DNA of 64,000 nt from Candidatus Peregrinibacteria bacterium (GCA_030649955.1 JAUSFD010000029.1:62001-126000); one strand, 5' to 3'; positions 7,953 to 16,814 are shown, counted from the first letter of the stretch. The notes: generated from the letters alone by a model not told the origin. A program made the numbers and translations.

Positions 7953-8828
7953 TTACGCGAGCGGCTTCGCCAATGCCTCGAGGATCACGCGCATGTCTGC
8001 GTACCGCTGGAGCGAGTGCAGGATAATCACGAGGTACTCACGACCGCCCTCCTCGACGAGGGAGAGCAGGCACTCGCCCGCGGAATCGGTGGTGCCGGTT
8101 TTGCCAGCGACCACGGGAGTATTGGCGTGGATGAGGGCGTGCGTGTGGGTAAGGTGAATAGTTTCTCCCTGGCGACTGTGGATGGTCGCGCCGCGCATGG
8201 ACATGCGCTCGCGGATGCTTTCGTGACGGAGGAGGAACGTCGCGAGCCAGGCGATGTCCTGCGGCGTCGACCACTGGAGGGAGTTATCGAAACCGATGGC
8301 ATTCTCGTACGACGTCTGCTTGAGCCCCAGCGCTGCGGCTCGGGTATTCATTTCCTCCGCGAACGCCTCCTCACTGCCACTGTGATAACGCGCGAGCATC
8401 TCCGCAGCATCGTTTGCAGAGGAGATGAGCAGAGCAGAGAGCAGATCACCCACGGTGAACTGATGCCCTGGTGGGAGGTACGCGACACTGCCGTTCATGG
8501 GACCCAGATCATCGGGGACCGTGACCCACTCTGTCAGCGCATGGTTCTCTACGATGATGAGCGCGGTCATGAGCTTCGTGAGACTCGCCATCGCCCTCTC
8601 CGTCGCCTCTTCTTTTCCGTACAGGAACTGACCACTCTGCAAATCCATCACGAGCACCCCGGAGGCAGAGAGGCGCTCCGTGAAGGTGAGCCCCTGCTCG
8701 GGAGCCGACGACCGCAGAGGGGAGGGAGCCGCGATTAGCAAATGCTCCAGGGTCACCCCCGTGGCCGGAGGCAGATCCCACACGGGTACCATCCCCATCA
8801 GCAACACCGCGATGACTGGACTGTACAT
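7953..8828 (-). CDS. D-alanyl-D-alanine carboxypeptidase, S11/PBP5 type
   Basis: 291 residues from ATG 8828, chosen because TAGACT ends 7 bases before it and because the first 20 residues then form a clean signal peptide; a frame to 8906 exists. The three penicillin-binding motifs are present: SLTK at 82-85, SAN at 137-139 and KTG at 243-245. The enzyme would trim the terminal D-Ala of the stem peptide. The protein ends soon after the catalytic domain, so the C-terminal beta domain and membrane anchor of DacA appear to be missing. Confidence 0.92.
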   Translation of the reverse strand: MYSPVIAVLLMGMVPVWDLPPATGVTLEHLLIAAPSPLRSSAPEQGLTFTERLSASGVLVMDLQSGQFLYGKEEATERAMASLTKLMTALIIVENHALTEWVTVPDDLGPMNGSVAYLPPGHQFTVGDLLSALLISSANDAAEMLARYHSGSEEAFAEEMNTRAAALGLKQTSYENAIGFDNSLQWSTPQDIAWLATFLLRHESIRERMSMRGATIHSRQGETIHLTHTHALIHANTPVVAGKTGTTDSAGECLLSLVEEGGREYLVIILHSLQRYADMRVILEALAKPLA

Positions 8829-8935
8829 CCCGGGCAGTCTAGAGCGTTTTGCGAGCGCGGGGAAGAAACCAACGATATTTTTTAGAATAAAAACACCCTC
8901 TGTCAATTTTTGAGAAGAAGCCTCATTCGAACGGA

Positions 8936-9874
8936 TTATCGGTACACAACGCGACTCGCGATCCGGAGATCGATGTACTCCTTCACATCTGCTACCCCAA
9001 CGGTCTGGAGGAAGACCCGGTAGCGCTTCAGCTGGGCATCGAGCGGACTCGCGGTATCGAACCAGAGGGTGAACTGCGGAGTTTCCAGGTGGAACTCCCG
9101 CGCTCGCAGGTGAATTTCGCGCGACAGGATCTCGTGCCCGAACTCGGAAGTGAGCGCTCGCTCGGCGTTGTCCATCATCATGAACATATCCGGCGGGAGG
9201 AGGTGCGTGAGGGGGAGGGGACGGCCACCCCAGTCGACGATGCGGATGAGCGGGAGCTGCATCCCCAGATCCTTCGAGGGAGAGGTAACGTAGATGCCGT
9301 TCGTCGTGAGGTAGTCGTAGCTCTGATCAACGATCGCCCCTGACTCAGCGACAGGTACTGCGCCCTCCTCTGGAGTCTCCTGAGGTGCATCAATCTCGAG
9401 ACGTGCGATGAGCGGCTGCATCTCGACACTCACGAAGAGCCGCCATGGGTAGACCTTGCTCACATCAACATTCTCGATATCCGGTCGCTCCGCGAGGAGG
9501 AGGTTACGGACCTCGTGAGCGGGAAGGAACAGCAGGTGCCTGCCGAACATGGGCGCGAGGATGCGCTGGACGTCCTCGATGTCCACACGCGGATCTGATC
9601 GCTGCACCGTGATCTCCTGCACGCGCACGAGCGGGGAGAAGATGACGAGACCGACCATGAGCAGGAGAATGCCCGCCACGAGAATCAGCGCCCACTTGCG
9701 TACCGCGTACGCGGCGGAGGCGAAGAAGCGATGCGAACGTCGCACGTACCGCTGCCATTGCTCTCTGCGCAGACGGTGCTTACGCTTGTGCCGGCGCTCG
9801 ACGAAGGCACGCGTCTCTGGCCGCACACGGCGGTTGAATCGCCGCGGGAGCGGACGGTTTGGACGGAGGAGCAT
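8936..9874 (-). CDS. ftsQ: Cell division protein FtsQ/DivIB
   Basis: 312 residues from ATG 9874, preceded by TATCAT with 6 bases between; a frame to 9916 exists. A very basic cytoplasmic tail (1-58) is followed by one membrane helix (about 61-79), a POTRA-type segment (VRVQEITVQRSDPRVDIEDVQRIL) and the FtsQ beta domain with VYPWRLFVSVEMQPLIARL. FtsQ recruits FtsB, FtsL and FtsWI to the divisome. The usual murC/ddl/ftsA/ftsZ neighbours are absent; here it lies beside murein hydrolase genes. Confidence 0.78.
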   Translation of the reverse strand: MLLRPNRPLPRRFNRRVRPETRAFVERRHKRKHRLRREQWQRYVRRSHRFFASAAYAVRKWALILVAGILLLMVGLVIFSPLVRVQEITVQRSDPRVDIEDVQRILAPMFGRHLLFLPAHEVRNLLLAERPDIENVDVSKVYPWRLFVSVEMQPLIARLEIDAPQETPEEGAVPVAESGAIVDQSYDYLTTNGIYVTSPSKDLGMQLPLIRIVDWGGRPLPLTHLLPPDMFMMMDNAERALTSEFGHEILSREIHLRAREFHLETPQFTLWFDTASPLDAQLKRYRVFLQTVGVADVKEYIDLRIASRVVYR

Positions 9875-9938
9875 GGGGATATGATAGGCGATTCTCTCCG
9901 GGGACGGGAATTTCATGAGAATTCATTTCTGCAGACAG

Positions 9939-10030
9939 AAAAGCCCAAGCACCAAAACCCAAACCCCAAAGAAACTCCAATGAACAAAGTCCAAACATCG
10001 GAAATTTGGGATTTGGGTTTTTGGGTTTTG
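9939..10030. repeat. CCCAAA/TTTGGG inverted repeat
   Basis: A left arm built of AAACCCAAACCCC-like words (to about 9970) faces a right arm of TTTGGGATTTGGG words (about 10002-10028). It lies in the divergent gap between ftsQ and a glycosyltransferase gene. A related element lies at 44009-44124. Confidence 0.7.
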
Positions 10031-10076
10031 CGATGTATCGGCTCTCAGTTCAGCCTTCTACCGTATACTGAGTCCG

Positions 10077-11195
10077 ATGCGCATTGCCATTGTCGCCGAT
10101 TGGCTCCCCGTCTTCGCCGGTGCGGAGCACAGTATCGCGGAGTGGACAGCGGTCTGGCCGCAGGCTCCCATTTTCACGACAGTCGCTCGCAAGCGGAACA
10201 TCGGACCACTGGGACAGAAGGATATCCACACCTCGCGCTTGCAGAAGTGGTTCCGCCTGCTACGACGCCACGAAGTGCTGCTCCCCGCCATGCCGAGAGC
10301 TGTGGAGGACATCGATCTGCGCGGGTTCGACGTGATCCTCAGCTCCTCGCACGCCGTTGGAAAAGGGATCATTCCCCCGGCGAATGCCGTGCACGTCTGC
10401 TACTGCCACACGCCGATGCGCTACGCGTGGGAGATGGAGGATCCGTACCTCGATGACTTCCGCGTCCCGCAGTTCCTGCGACCACTGATTCGCAGGCAGC
10501 TCAAGAAACTGCGACGGTGGGACCTCTCCACTGCGAAGAGGGTAGATGTGTTCCTTTCGAATTCCACAGAGACGCAGGAGCGGATCATGCGAACGTACGC
10601 GCGCGAATCCACGGTGATTCCGCCGCCGGTCTCTGACCGCTTCCTCGCAGAAGCCATCGTGCCGATGGAGGAGCGAGAAGCGTACCTCGCCGTCGGGAGG
10701 CTGGTGCCCTACAAGCGCTTCGATCTCCTCATCCAGCTCTCCAACGAGACACACCTCCCCCTCACCATCATCGGCACGGGGCAGGAGGAGAAGCGACTCC
10801 GGGAGATGGCGGGACCGCAGGTGCACTTCCAGGGATTCGTCCCCGACGAAGCGCTTCCGAAGTTCTACGCCTCCGCGAAGGCTCTGCTCTTTCCCCAGCA
10901 TGAGGACGCCGGCATCGTGCCACTGGAAGCGCAAGCGTGCGGCACGCCCGTGATCGCGTACCAGCGCGGTGGCGTGCGGGACACTGTGAAGGAAGGCGAG
11001 ACGGGTATCTTCTTCGCTGAGCAAACCGTCGCCTCGCTGGAGGAAGCAATCAAGCGATTCGACACGCTCTCGTTCGATCCCACAGCAATCCGGGAACACG
11101 CGCAGACGTTCTCGTCAGCGTCATTCCGGCAGCGCATGCAGGAAGAAGTCGAGAGGGCGTACGAGCGGTTCTGCATCCGAAACGAGGCGGAGTGA
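10077..11195 (+). CDS. Family 4 glycosyltransferase
   Basis: 372 residues with a GT-B fold. Family hallmarks are LAVGRLVPYKRFDLLI near residues 215-229 and EDAGIVPLEAQACGTPVIAY near 281-300 (the E-x7-E donor-binding pattern). The N-terminus (RIAIVADWLPVFAGAEHS) is the usual acceptor-domain start. It would transfer a nucleotide-activated sugar to a lipid- or glycan-linked acceptor at the inner face of the membrane. TATACT lies 7 bases before the ATG. The specific sugar cannot be inferred. Confidence 0.9.
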   Translation: MRIAIVADWLPVFAGAEHSIAEWTAVWPQAPIFTTVARKRNIGPLGQKDIHTSRLQKWFRLLRRHEVLLPAMPRAVEDIDLRGFDVILSSSHAVGKGIIPPANAVHVCYCHTPMRYAWEMEDPYLDDFRVPQFLRPLIRRQLKKLRRWDLSTAKRVDVFLSNSTETQERIMRTYARESTVIPPPVSDRFLAEAIVPMEEREAYLAVGRLVPYKRFDLLIQLSNETHLPLTIIGTGQEEKRLREMAGPQVHFQGFVPDEALPKFYASAKALLFPQHEDAGIVPLEAQACGTPVIAYQRGGVRDTVKEGETGIFFAEQTVASLEEAIKRFDTLSFDPTAIREHAQTFSSASFRQRMQEEVERAYERFCIRNEAE

Positions 11196-11222
11196 TCGCG
11201 GTCCGTCGTGTACACTTTCCCC

Positions 11223-11999
11223 ATGCAACGCGATCCCGATTCGCACAAAGGCGAGAACGGCAAGGTCGCCGTCATTGGCGGATCTTCGCGGATCCATGGA
11301 GCGCCCCTCTTCTCCGCCCTCGCTGCTGAGCGCAGTGGTGTGGATCTCCTGTACGTCTGCGTGCCCGCAATTCATCAGCACATCGCGCGGATGACGTCGC
11401 TCAACTTCCAAGTGCACCCATTCGCGGGCGATGAACTCACTGCTGCTGATGTGCCCGCCCTCCTCGAGCTCCTCGCAACCATGGACAGCGCCGTCATCGG
11501 TCCTGGATTGAGTAGAACAGAGGAGAGCCTCGATGCACTGCAATCTCTCATCGCATCGGCAACCTGCCCACTGGTACTCGATGCCTCTGCACTACAACCG
11601 TGGACACTCGATACCGTTGCGGGGAAGACTGCAGTCCTGACGCCGCACCTGGGGGAACTCGAACGCATGGGACTCTCGGTGCGAGATTTGCCCAAGGTCA
11701 CAACGGGTACGGCGATCACGATTCACCTGAAAGGGCAGACCGACGTGATCGTCACTGATGGGAAACGCGCGGAGATCGAGGGCGGCAATGCTGGCCTCAC
11801 CGTCGGCGGTACGGGTGATGCGCTCGCAGGATTGATTGTAGGACTGCTGGCCCAACGGGTTGCACCGAGTGATGCATGTCAGATTGCTTCACGGACAATC
11901 AAGCGCGGGGGGGCAGTGCTCTTCGCAGAGAAGGGACTCGGGTACACCACGGAGGAAGTCATTGAGCGAATCCCATCGCTGCTCAGGGATATCACATGA
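11223..11999 (+). CDS. nnrD: ADP-dependent NAD(P)H-hydrate dehydratase
   Basis: 258 residues, ribokinase-like. Characteristic parts are KVAVIGGSSRIHGAPLFSALAA at the start, the central AVIGPGLSR and the phosphate-binding GGTGDALAGLIVGLLA near the C-terminus. The enzyme repairs hydrated NAD(P)H using ADP or ATP. The N-terminal epimerase domain found in YjeF fusions is absent. ATG 11223 is preferred over GTG 11208 because TACACT ends 6 bases before it. Confidence 0.88.
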   Translation: MQRDPDSHKGENGKVAVIGGSSRIHGAPLFSALAAERSGVDLLYVCVPAIHQHIARMTSLNFQVHPFAGDELTAADVPALLELLATMDSAVIGPGLSRTEESLDALQSLIASATCPLVLDASALQPWTLDTVAGKTAVLTPHLGELERMGLSVRDLPKVTTGTAITIHLKGQTDVIVTDGKRAEIEGGNAGLTVGGTGDALAGLIVGLLAQRVAPSDACQIASRTIKRGGAVLFAEKGLGYTTEEVIERIPSLLRDIT

Positions 12000-12054
12000 A
12001 ACCAATACCGTATGGCAATCATCGGTACACTATGAACGTCCTTCCCCAGCCCAC

Positions 12055-12543
12055 ATGATCCTCGGAATTCTCTCGGACACACATGAGCACATTGAGAATA
12101 TCGAACGGGCCAAACATGTATTCGCAGAGCGCAATGCGTCTCCCATTATCCATCTTGGTGATTACTGCGCGGGACCTTCTGTACGTGCACTCGCAGGAAC
12201 GAAGATCATCGGCATCCTCGGCAACAACGACGGCGATCCCTTGCGCATTGAGCACAACTTCAAGCAAATCGGAGGGGACTTTCGCTGGGAATTCTGCGTA
12301 CTGGAATTCGATGGTCTCAAGATTGCTTGCTACCACGGTACGGTCCCTGAAATCACAGAGGCACTCATCACCTGCAAGAAGTACAACGTGGTGCTCTCTG
12401 GGCATACTCATGAACCTTCCCTCACGGAGAGAGATGGGGTGCTCGCACTGAATCCGGGGAGTGCGCATGGATTCGAGAATGCAGCGACTGTCGCCATACT
12501 CGATACGAAAACGAAGAAGGCAGAGATTATCGAACTCCAGTGA
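12055..12543 (+). CDS. YfcE/MJ0936-type metallophosphodiesterase
   Basis: 162 residues. The metallophosphoesterase motifs are complete and short: LSDTHEH (metal site 1), HLGDYC, GNNDGD, CYHGT and SGHTHEP, with NPGS near the C-terminus as in YfcE-type enzymes. Family members hydrolyse phosphodiesters in vitro; the physiological substrate is unknown. It is probably co-transcribed with nnrD (55 bp gap), although a TACACT box at 12026-12031 could add a promoter. Confidence 0.9.
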   Translation: MILGILSDTHEHIENIERAKHVFAERNASPIIHLGDYCAGPSVRALAGTKIIGILGNNDGDPLRIEHNFKQIGGDFRWEFCVLEFDGLKIACYHGTVPEITEALITCKKYNVVLSGHTHEPSLTERDGVLALNPGSAHGFENAATVAILDTKTKKAEIIELQ

Positions 12544-12598
12544 AAGAGAAGTCTACAACACGGCTGCGCCCTGCCATCGGCTCAACTACACTTACACT

Positions 12599-13273
12599 GT
12601 GATCGCACAACCCTTCTCCCTCCTCAAACCCTTCGCGGAGCGCCTCTCTGTGTGGATAAGTGCGAAGGACGATCCTCCGCGAACGGACGACGCACTCGCG
12701 ACGGAACTGGGAGTGAGCCGATCCGCTTCGCTCGATCAGGTACATGGGAACCGCGTCATCGTGGTCCGCGATGCGCTCGCGCGATCGGAGAAGGCGGATG
12801 GGTGCATTACTGATGCGAAGGACTTGCTCCTGTCCGTACGGTGGGCGGACTGCCAGAACTTCCTGGTCTACGCACCGGATAGGAATATCGTAGGGCTCGT
12901 GCACGTGGGATGGCGGTGCCTCGTTGCCGGGACCATCCCCTCGTTCTTCCGCACACTTGAGAGTGAGTGGGGCATCGATGGGGGTGACACGTACGTGTGT
13001 GGCGGACCTTCCTTGTGCCAGGAGTGCAGTGAATTCAGCGATCCCCTCAACGAACTCACCGGAATCAATCCAGAACTGGTCCACGGGAAGCGAGCGGATC
13101 TGCGCGGCTGGGCACTGCAACAGCTCACAGAAGCTGGTGTCCACGAGGACCGCTTTCAGCGCATCATAGACTGCACACGCTGTCGAGCCGATCAGTACTG
13201 GACGTACCGGGGTGGACACCAGGAAGAGGTGCGTGCGGGCCGATCCAATGCCCTCCTCTGCATCCTCCGGTAA
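12599..13273 (+). CDS. PgeF/YfiH-family protein (purine nucleoside phosphorylase/laccase-domain)
   Basis: 224 residues from GTG 12599; TACACT lies 6 bases before it, and no ATG gives a sensible start. Conserved family parts are QVHGNRV, RWADCQNFLVY, GLVHVGWR and GPSLCQECSEF, which supply the histidine/cysteine metal site. Family members act as purine nucleoside phosphorylases or adenosine deaminases and as peptidoglycan editing factor (PgeF, which prevents misloading of L-Ser in stem peptides). Given the neighbouring wall genes the editing role is attractive but unproven. Confidence 0.85.
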   Translation: MIAQPFSLLKPFAERLSVWISAKDDPPRTDDALATELGVSRSASLDQVHGNRVIVVRDALARSEKADGCITDAKDLLLSVRWADCQNFLVYAPDRNIVGLVHVGWRCLVAGTIPSFFRTLESEWGIDGGDTYVCGGPSLCQECSEFSDPLNELTGINPELVHGKRADLRGWALQQLTEAGVHEDRFQRIIDCTRCRADQYWTYRGGHQEEVRAGRSNALLCILR

Positions 13274-13327
13274 TCATGCAAATGCACTCGCCTTCTGCAG
13301 GCGGGAGGACTAGTGTAAATCCCAGTC

Positions 13328-13466
13328 TCAACGGCTCGTTAGCAGCAGGTACGTTTCTTCTCTAACAGCTTGTGACGGGAGGCTTAATCACTCCGCACTG
13401 TGGTGCGGGGTTGCGGCCACCCACCTGGATAGCCAGGGACAAGCGTTTCTGCTCGACGGTCGTTTG
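13328..13466 (+). ncRNA. Putative structured RNA, possibly 6S RNA
   Basis: The 320-bp gap 13274-13593 has no gene but can fold into a rod. AACGGCT (13330) pairs with GGTCGTT (13458), AGCAG (13341) with CTGCT (13449), then a large open bubble, then GCTTGT (13368) with ACAAGC (13439). Inside lie hairpins CCGCAC-TGTG-GTGCGG (13393-13408) and CCTGG-ATAG-CCAGG (13424-13437). A closed stem, central bubble and terminal stem recall 6S RNA, and the stretch from CACCTGG to ACAAGC resembles the 3' side of E. coli 6S from memory. Boundaries are approximate. The strand could be wrong and the 6S label is tentative. Confidence 0.4.
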
Positions 13467-13593
13467 GACGATCCTTTCGCCGCGGGCAGAAAGCCCGTTC
13501 TGCATCAAAAAATTCTTCTACCTATCAGAGCGCTTTTTCTAGGCGCGGCTGGATCGTTTTCAAACGTGACGAGCGCGCTGCTACACTCACCGC

Positions 13594-14694
13594 ATGAAAC
13601 CTCTCTCGCAGCGCATTCGCGAGAGCGATGCTCTCTTGGCCAGGTACGCCGTGCCCCACGGAGGGGCACTCGGGCGCGTGCACCCGGAAGCGGATGATGA
13701 GACACGGTTCCCGTTCCAACGAGATGGAGACCGCATCATTCACACGCAGGCATTCCGACGGCTGCAGGGGAAGACGCAGGTGTTCATCGCGGGGGAGGGG
13801 GACCACTACCGCACACGACTGACGCACACGATGGAGGTAGCGCAGATTGCGCGCGACCTCGCACGCACGCTCTCGCTGAATGAAGACCTGACGGAGGCGA
13901 TCGCCCTCGCGCACGACCTGGGGCACCCGCCCTTCGGGCACATGGGAGAGGAGGCACTGGATGCGTGGATGCGCGAGCAGGGAATGCACTTCGAACACAA
14001 TGAGCAGAGCGTGCGGATTGTGAGCGTCCTGGAGGAACATTCGTCGCAGTACATAGGGCTGAATCTCAATCAGGAGATTCTCGAGGGTCTTCGTAAACAC
14101 CGTCCACTCAAAGCCGACGCATCCGAGCGTGCACTCTCCCTGGAAGCGCAGATCGTGAACCTCGCGGACGAGATCGCCTACACGGCACATGATTGCGACG
14201 ATGGATTGCGTGCGGGGCTTTTCACCCTCGTGGAAATCCGTGATGTTCCCCTCGCGCAGGATGCGCTCGCACGGAGTGCTGAGCGTGGGACATCTCTGCG
14301 CGGGGGCCTCATCCACCTCCTCGTCTCCGATCTCTATCAGCAGACAACTGCGCGCATCGAACGTGCCAGCATCGGTTCACTGGAGAATGTGTACGCTGCG
14401 CAAGAGCCGATCGCCGCATTCTCACATGATACTCAGGAACGCCTGGCCACGATGCGCAGTTTCCTGTGGGAACACATGTATCTCCACCCCACGGTACGCA
14501 AATCCAACGAGCAAGGGCAGCGCGTCGTCCGCTCCCTCTGCGCATACTTCCTGGAGCACCCGAATGAGAAGATTTCCTCCCTGCAACGCTCGACAGGTGC
14601 AACCCTGCCCGAAGCGGTGAAGGACTACGTCGCGGGGATGACCGATGCATACGCGCGAGCGCAGGCGGAAAATCTCCGCAGCAGCGATTCATGA
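13594..14694 (+). CDS. dgt: dGTPase-like deoxynucleotide triphosphohydrolase (HD domain)
   Basis: 366 residues. The HD metal site is seen as RTRLTHTMEV (about 70-79), then LAHDLGHPPFGHMGEEAL (about 107-124), and NLADEIAYTAHDCDD later supplies the last aspartate. The type-2 dGTPase layout (HTQAFRRLQGKTQVF near the start) matches the family. It hydrolyses dNTPs to the nucleoside and triphosphate. TACACT ends 6 bases before the ATG. Confidence 0.93.
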   Translation: MKPLSQRIRESDALLARYAVPHGGALGRVHPEADDETRFPFQRDGDRIIHTQAFRRLQGKTQVFIAGEGDHYRTRLTHTMEVAQIARDLARTLSLNEDLTEAIALAHDLGHPPFGHMGEEALDAWMREQGMHFEHNEQSVRIVSVLEEHSSQYIGLNLNQEILEGLRKHRPLKADASERALSLEAQIVNLADEIAYTAHDCDDGLRAGLFTLVEIRDVPLAQDALARSAERGTSLRGGLIHLLVSDLYQQTTARIERASIGSLENVYAAQEPIAAFSHDTQERLATMRSFLWEHMYLHPTVRKSNEQGQRVVRSLCAYFLEHPNEKISSLQRSTGATLPEAVKDYVAGMTDAYARAQAENLRSSDS

Positions 14695-14749
14695 ATCGCT
14701 GCTCCAGGGGTACCTTCCCCCGCTCTTGAGAACGGGGGATAATGCTGCC

Positions 14750-15703
14750 GTGGAGCAAACACCGCACCCATCGGCCATGACCTTCCGCGAGAAGCTCTGG
14801 AACGTGATCCACAACGGCAAGGGGCAGACGGGACACGCGTTCAATCTGCTCTTGATCGTCCTCATCATTCTGTCCATTGCGATCCTCCCCCTCGAGCTCA
14901 TCCCCACACTCTCCGAGTACCACGGGATGCTCACCATCCTGGAAATCATCACGACCATCGCGTTCACGATTGAGTACATCCTGCGCATCTACGCTGCGCC
15001 GCGCAGACTCCGGTACATCTTCTCGTTCTACGGCTTCGTCGACCTCTTCTCCATCCTCCCGTTCTACTTCGCGTTCTTCGGGACACAGTACATAAGGGCT
15101 CTGCGCCTCATTCGCCTCGTGAAGATCGGGGAAATAGAAGCCGCTGCCGCGGAGGAGGAGGACGAGACCATGGAGCACGCGGTCGGGCTCGCAGACAATG
15201 AGCAGGTAGAATACATCGTCACGCACCATCCGCTCTACCTCTTCTTCGGCTGCATCCCCCCAGTACTCGCCTGCTCTGCCGGCCTCACGGTGCTCCTCAC
15301 GTTCCCATACCACCCGGTGTCTCTCTCGATCTCCGGTGTGCTCTTCTTCTTCGCACTCATCTTCCTGTGGAAGGCGTGGCTCGACTTCAGCTACGACGTG
15401 CTCTACATCACTTCGCAGCGCCTGATCTCGCAGAATCAGCACATCCTAGGAAGGAGCATCAACCAGGTGAACTACCACGCGATCACGAACGTGAAACCGT
15501 TCTACCCGAGCATGGTGAGTTACCTGCTCGGCTACGGATCCATTGTCATCGAGACTCCCTCAGCTGCGGTGGGACACATCGAGCTCAGCACCGTTCGCGA
15601 GCACGAGAAAGCCGCACACATCATCATGCACAAGTGCTTCCCTCCAGCACAGGAGAAAGTGGAGGCTTTGGGTGATGGACAAAGAGGGCAGGAAGGGCAG
15701 TAA
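14750..15703 (+). CDS. Voltage-sensor-like domain fused to a bacterial PH domain
   Basis: 317 residues from GTG 14750, 6 bases after GATAAT. Residues 30-126 are a four-helix voltage-sensor-like unit: S1 30-50, S2 60-82, S3 88-108 (YGFVDLFSILPFY, as in ion channels) and S4 with R116, R119, R122 and K125 at every third position. No pore helix or selectivity filter follows. Instead an acidic linker (130-142) leads to two membrane helices (163-183, 193-212) and a YdbS-like bacterial PH domain (213-297). The last residues (GQRGQEGQ) are encoded by a repeat element. The function is unknown; a voltage- or charge-responsive membrane sensor is one possibility. Confidence 0.7.
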   Translation: MEQTPHPSAMTFREKLWNVIHNGKGQTGHAFNLLLIVLIILSIAILPLELIPTLSEYHGMLTILEIITTIAFTIEYILRIYAAPRRLRYIFSFYGFVDLFSILPFYFAFFGTQYIRALRLIRLVKIGEIEAAAAEEEDETMEHAVGLADNEQVEYIVTHHPLYLFFGCIPPVLACSAGLTVLLTFPYHPVSLSISGVLFFFALIFLWKAWLDFSYDVLYITSQRLISQNQHILGRSINQVNYHAITNVKPFYPSMVSYLLGYGSIVIETPSAAVGHIELSTVREHEKAAHIIMHKCFPPAQEKVEALGDGQRGQEGQ

Positions 15704-15810
15704 TGGCAGGAAAGGCAAGCACGGCGAAGTAGCTCAAGTGCAAAAACCGTTCTTCGATCTTCCCTCTCTGCCCTTACTGCCCCTCCTCCTGCCTTTCCTG
15801 CCCTTCACCC
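15681..15810. repeat. GGGCAGGAA-type inverted repeat at two convergent gene ends
   Basis: The left arm 15681-15720 (AAAGAGGGCAGGAAGGGCAG and so on) and the right arm 15759-15810 (CCCTCTCTGCCCTTACTGCC and so on) are near-complementary purine and pyrimidine tracts. The arms supply the last codons of both convergent genes, which explains their odd Gly/Gln/Glu-rich tails. It probably acts as a bidirectional terminator. Confidence 0.75.
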
Positions 15811-16763
15811 CGTTGCTCCTGCACTGCCTCCCGCAATGACGGAAGGTACTCGAGCGGATCGGTCGTCACGCCGGTGACGAGGAGTTCCAAGTGGAGGTGC
15901 GGACCCGTGGAGAATCCTGCGCCCTTCGATCCCGGACGCCCCCCGGAGTACGCGATGGGATCGCCCGCTTCGACGCGGTCGCCCTCCTCTGCAATGAAGT
16001 CCGTGATGTGGCCGTAGAGCGTGGCGAAGCCATCCTCGTGCTGAATGGTGATGGCATTGAATCCTAGTCCATTGTCCATGACTTCCGTCACGACGCCATC
16101 ATGTGCCGCAGTGACGATCGTGCCCTGGAGGACGGGGACATCGATACCCTCGTGCGTGAATCCAAAGAGCTCCTCGTACGCGGCATCGTGGAAGTACGCG
16201 GAGATTCCCTCGATAGGCTCAACTGGCCACTGGAGGATGATCTCCGTCGGCACACCCGTGTGCAGCGCTCTGCCGAGTGCAACAGCGCGACCGCGGACAT
16301 CCCAGATCTGGTTGTAGGATGAGAGCAGGAACTGCTCCGCCTTGCGCTGGTCCATGAGGAGCTCCGATAGCGCACGTGTGCTCTCGCGGAATTCCTCTTC
16401 CAGCTCTGGATTCACTGTATCGCCGAGTAACCGGCGCTCCTCCTCGAGGACGAGCAGCTGGTAGCGAAGGATTTCCTCCCGGCGCTTGAGGAGCGCCTGC
16501 TCCGCACGGGCCTTGTGGAGATCCTGCTCCGCGACAGCACTCTTCTCGGCATCATCGGTCTCCTCGCCTCCCATGGCAACGTGCACCGCAGTGGCTGGAA
16601 TAGGTTCCAGATCCTGCGGGCCTACAGTGGAAACCTGAGCGACAACCGGCGCAGGGGCAACCGCTACATTCGCTCCACTCTGCATCCACACGACACCACC
16701 AACGATGGCAACGAGGAAGGTTGCAGTGACGATGGGACGTTGGATTTCTATTTCGATGTGCAT
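15774..16763 (-). CDS. Membrane-anchored coiled-coil M23 peptidase (EnvC-like)
   Basis: 329 residues. An N-terminal membrane or signal segment (about 10-30) is followed by a charged coiled coil (about 70-165, KRREEILRYQLLVLEEERRLL) and an M23 domain (about 190-310) with HEGIDV and HLHLELL as zinc ligands. The coiled coil plus LytM layout recalls EnvC/NlpD-type divisome activators, but here the zinc ligands are intact, so it may cut peptidoglycan itself. The C-terminal tail is repeat-encoded. On the minus strand TATACT lies 7 bases before the ATG. Confidence 0.88.
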   Translation of the reverse strand: MHIEIEIQRPIVTATFLVAIVGGVVWMQSGANVAVAPAPVVAQVSTVGPQDLEPIPATAVHVAMGGEETDDAEKSAVAEQDLHKARAEQALLKRREEILRYQLLVLEEERRLLGDTVNPELEEEFRESTRALSELLMDQRKAEQFLLSSYNQIWDVRGRAVALGRALHTGVPTEIILQWPVEPIEGISAYFHDAAYEELFGFTHEGIDVPVLQGTIVTAAHDGVVTEVMDNGLGFNAITIQHEDGFATLYGHITDFIAEEGDRVEAGDPIAYSGGRPGSKGAGFSTGPHLHLELLVTGVTTDPLEYLPSLREAVQEQRGEGQERQEEGQ

Positions 16764-16814
16764 TCCCCCCAGTATACCAGAAATGGCGTGCTGCTGCTAT
16801 GCCTCGGACAAGGG

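Noticed and set aside
8904-8909. TTGACA upstream of the carboxypeptidase gene as its -35 box
   Set aside because: It is about 60 bp from the TAGACT box that fits the start codon; the TTG start that overlaps it gives a poorer signal peptide.
12032-12058. Eight-codon upstream frame ending in ATGA overlap with the phosphodiesterase gene
   Set aside because: It starts directly after a TACACT box, so it would lie upstream of the expected transcript start; too short to support.
14309-15442. 377-codon minus-strand frame across dgt and the voltage-sensor gene
   Set aside because: It spans two real genes and their gap and is rich in Arg/Glu/Asp, typical of antisense translation.
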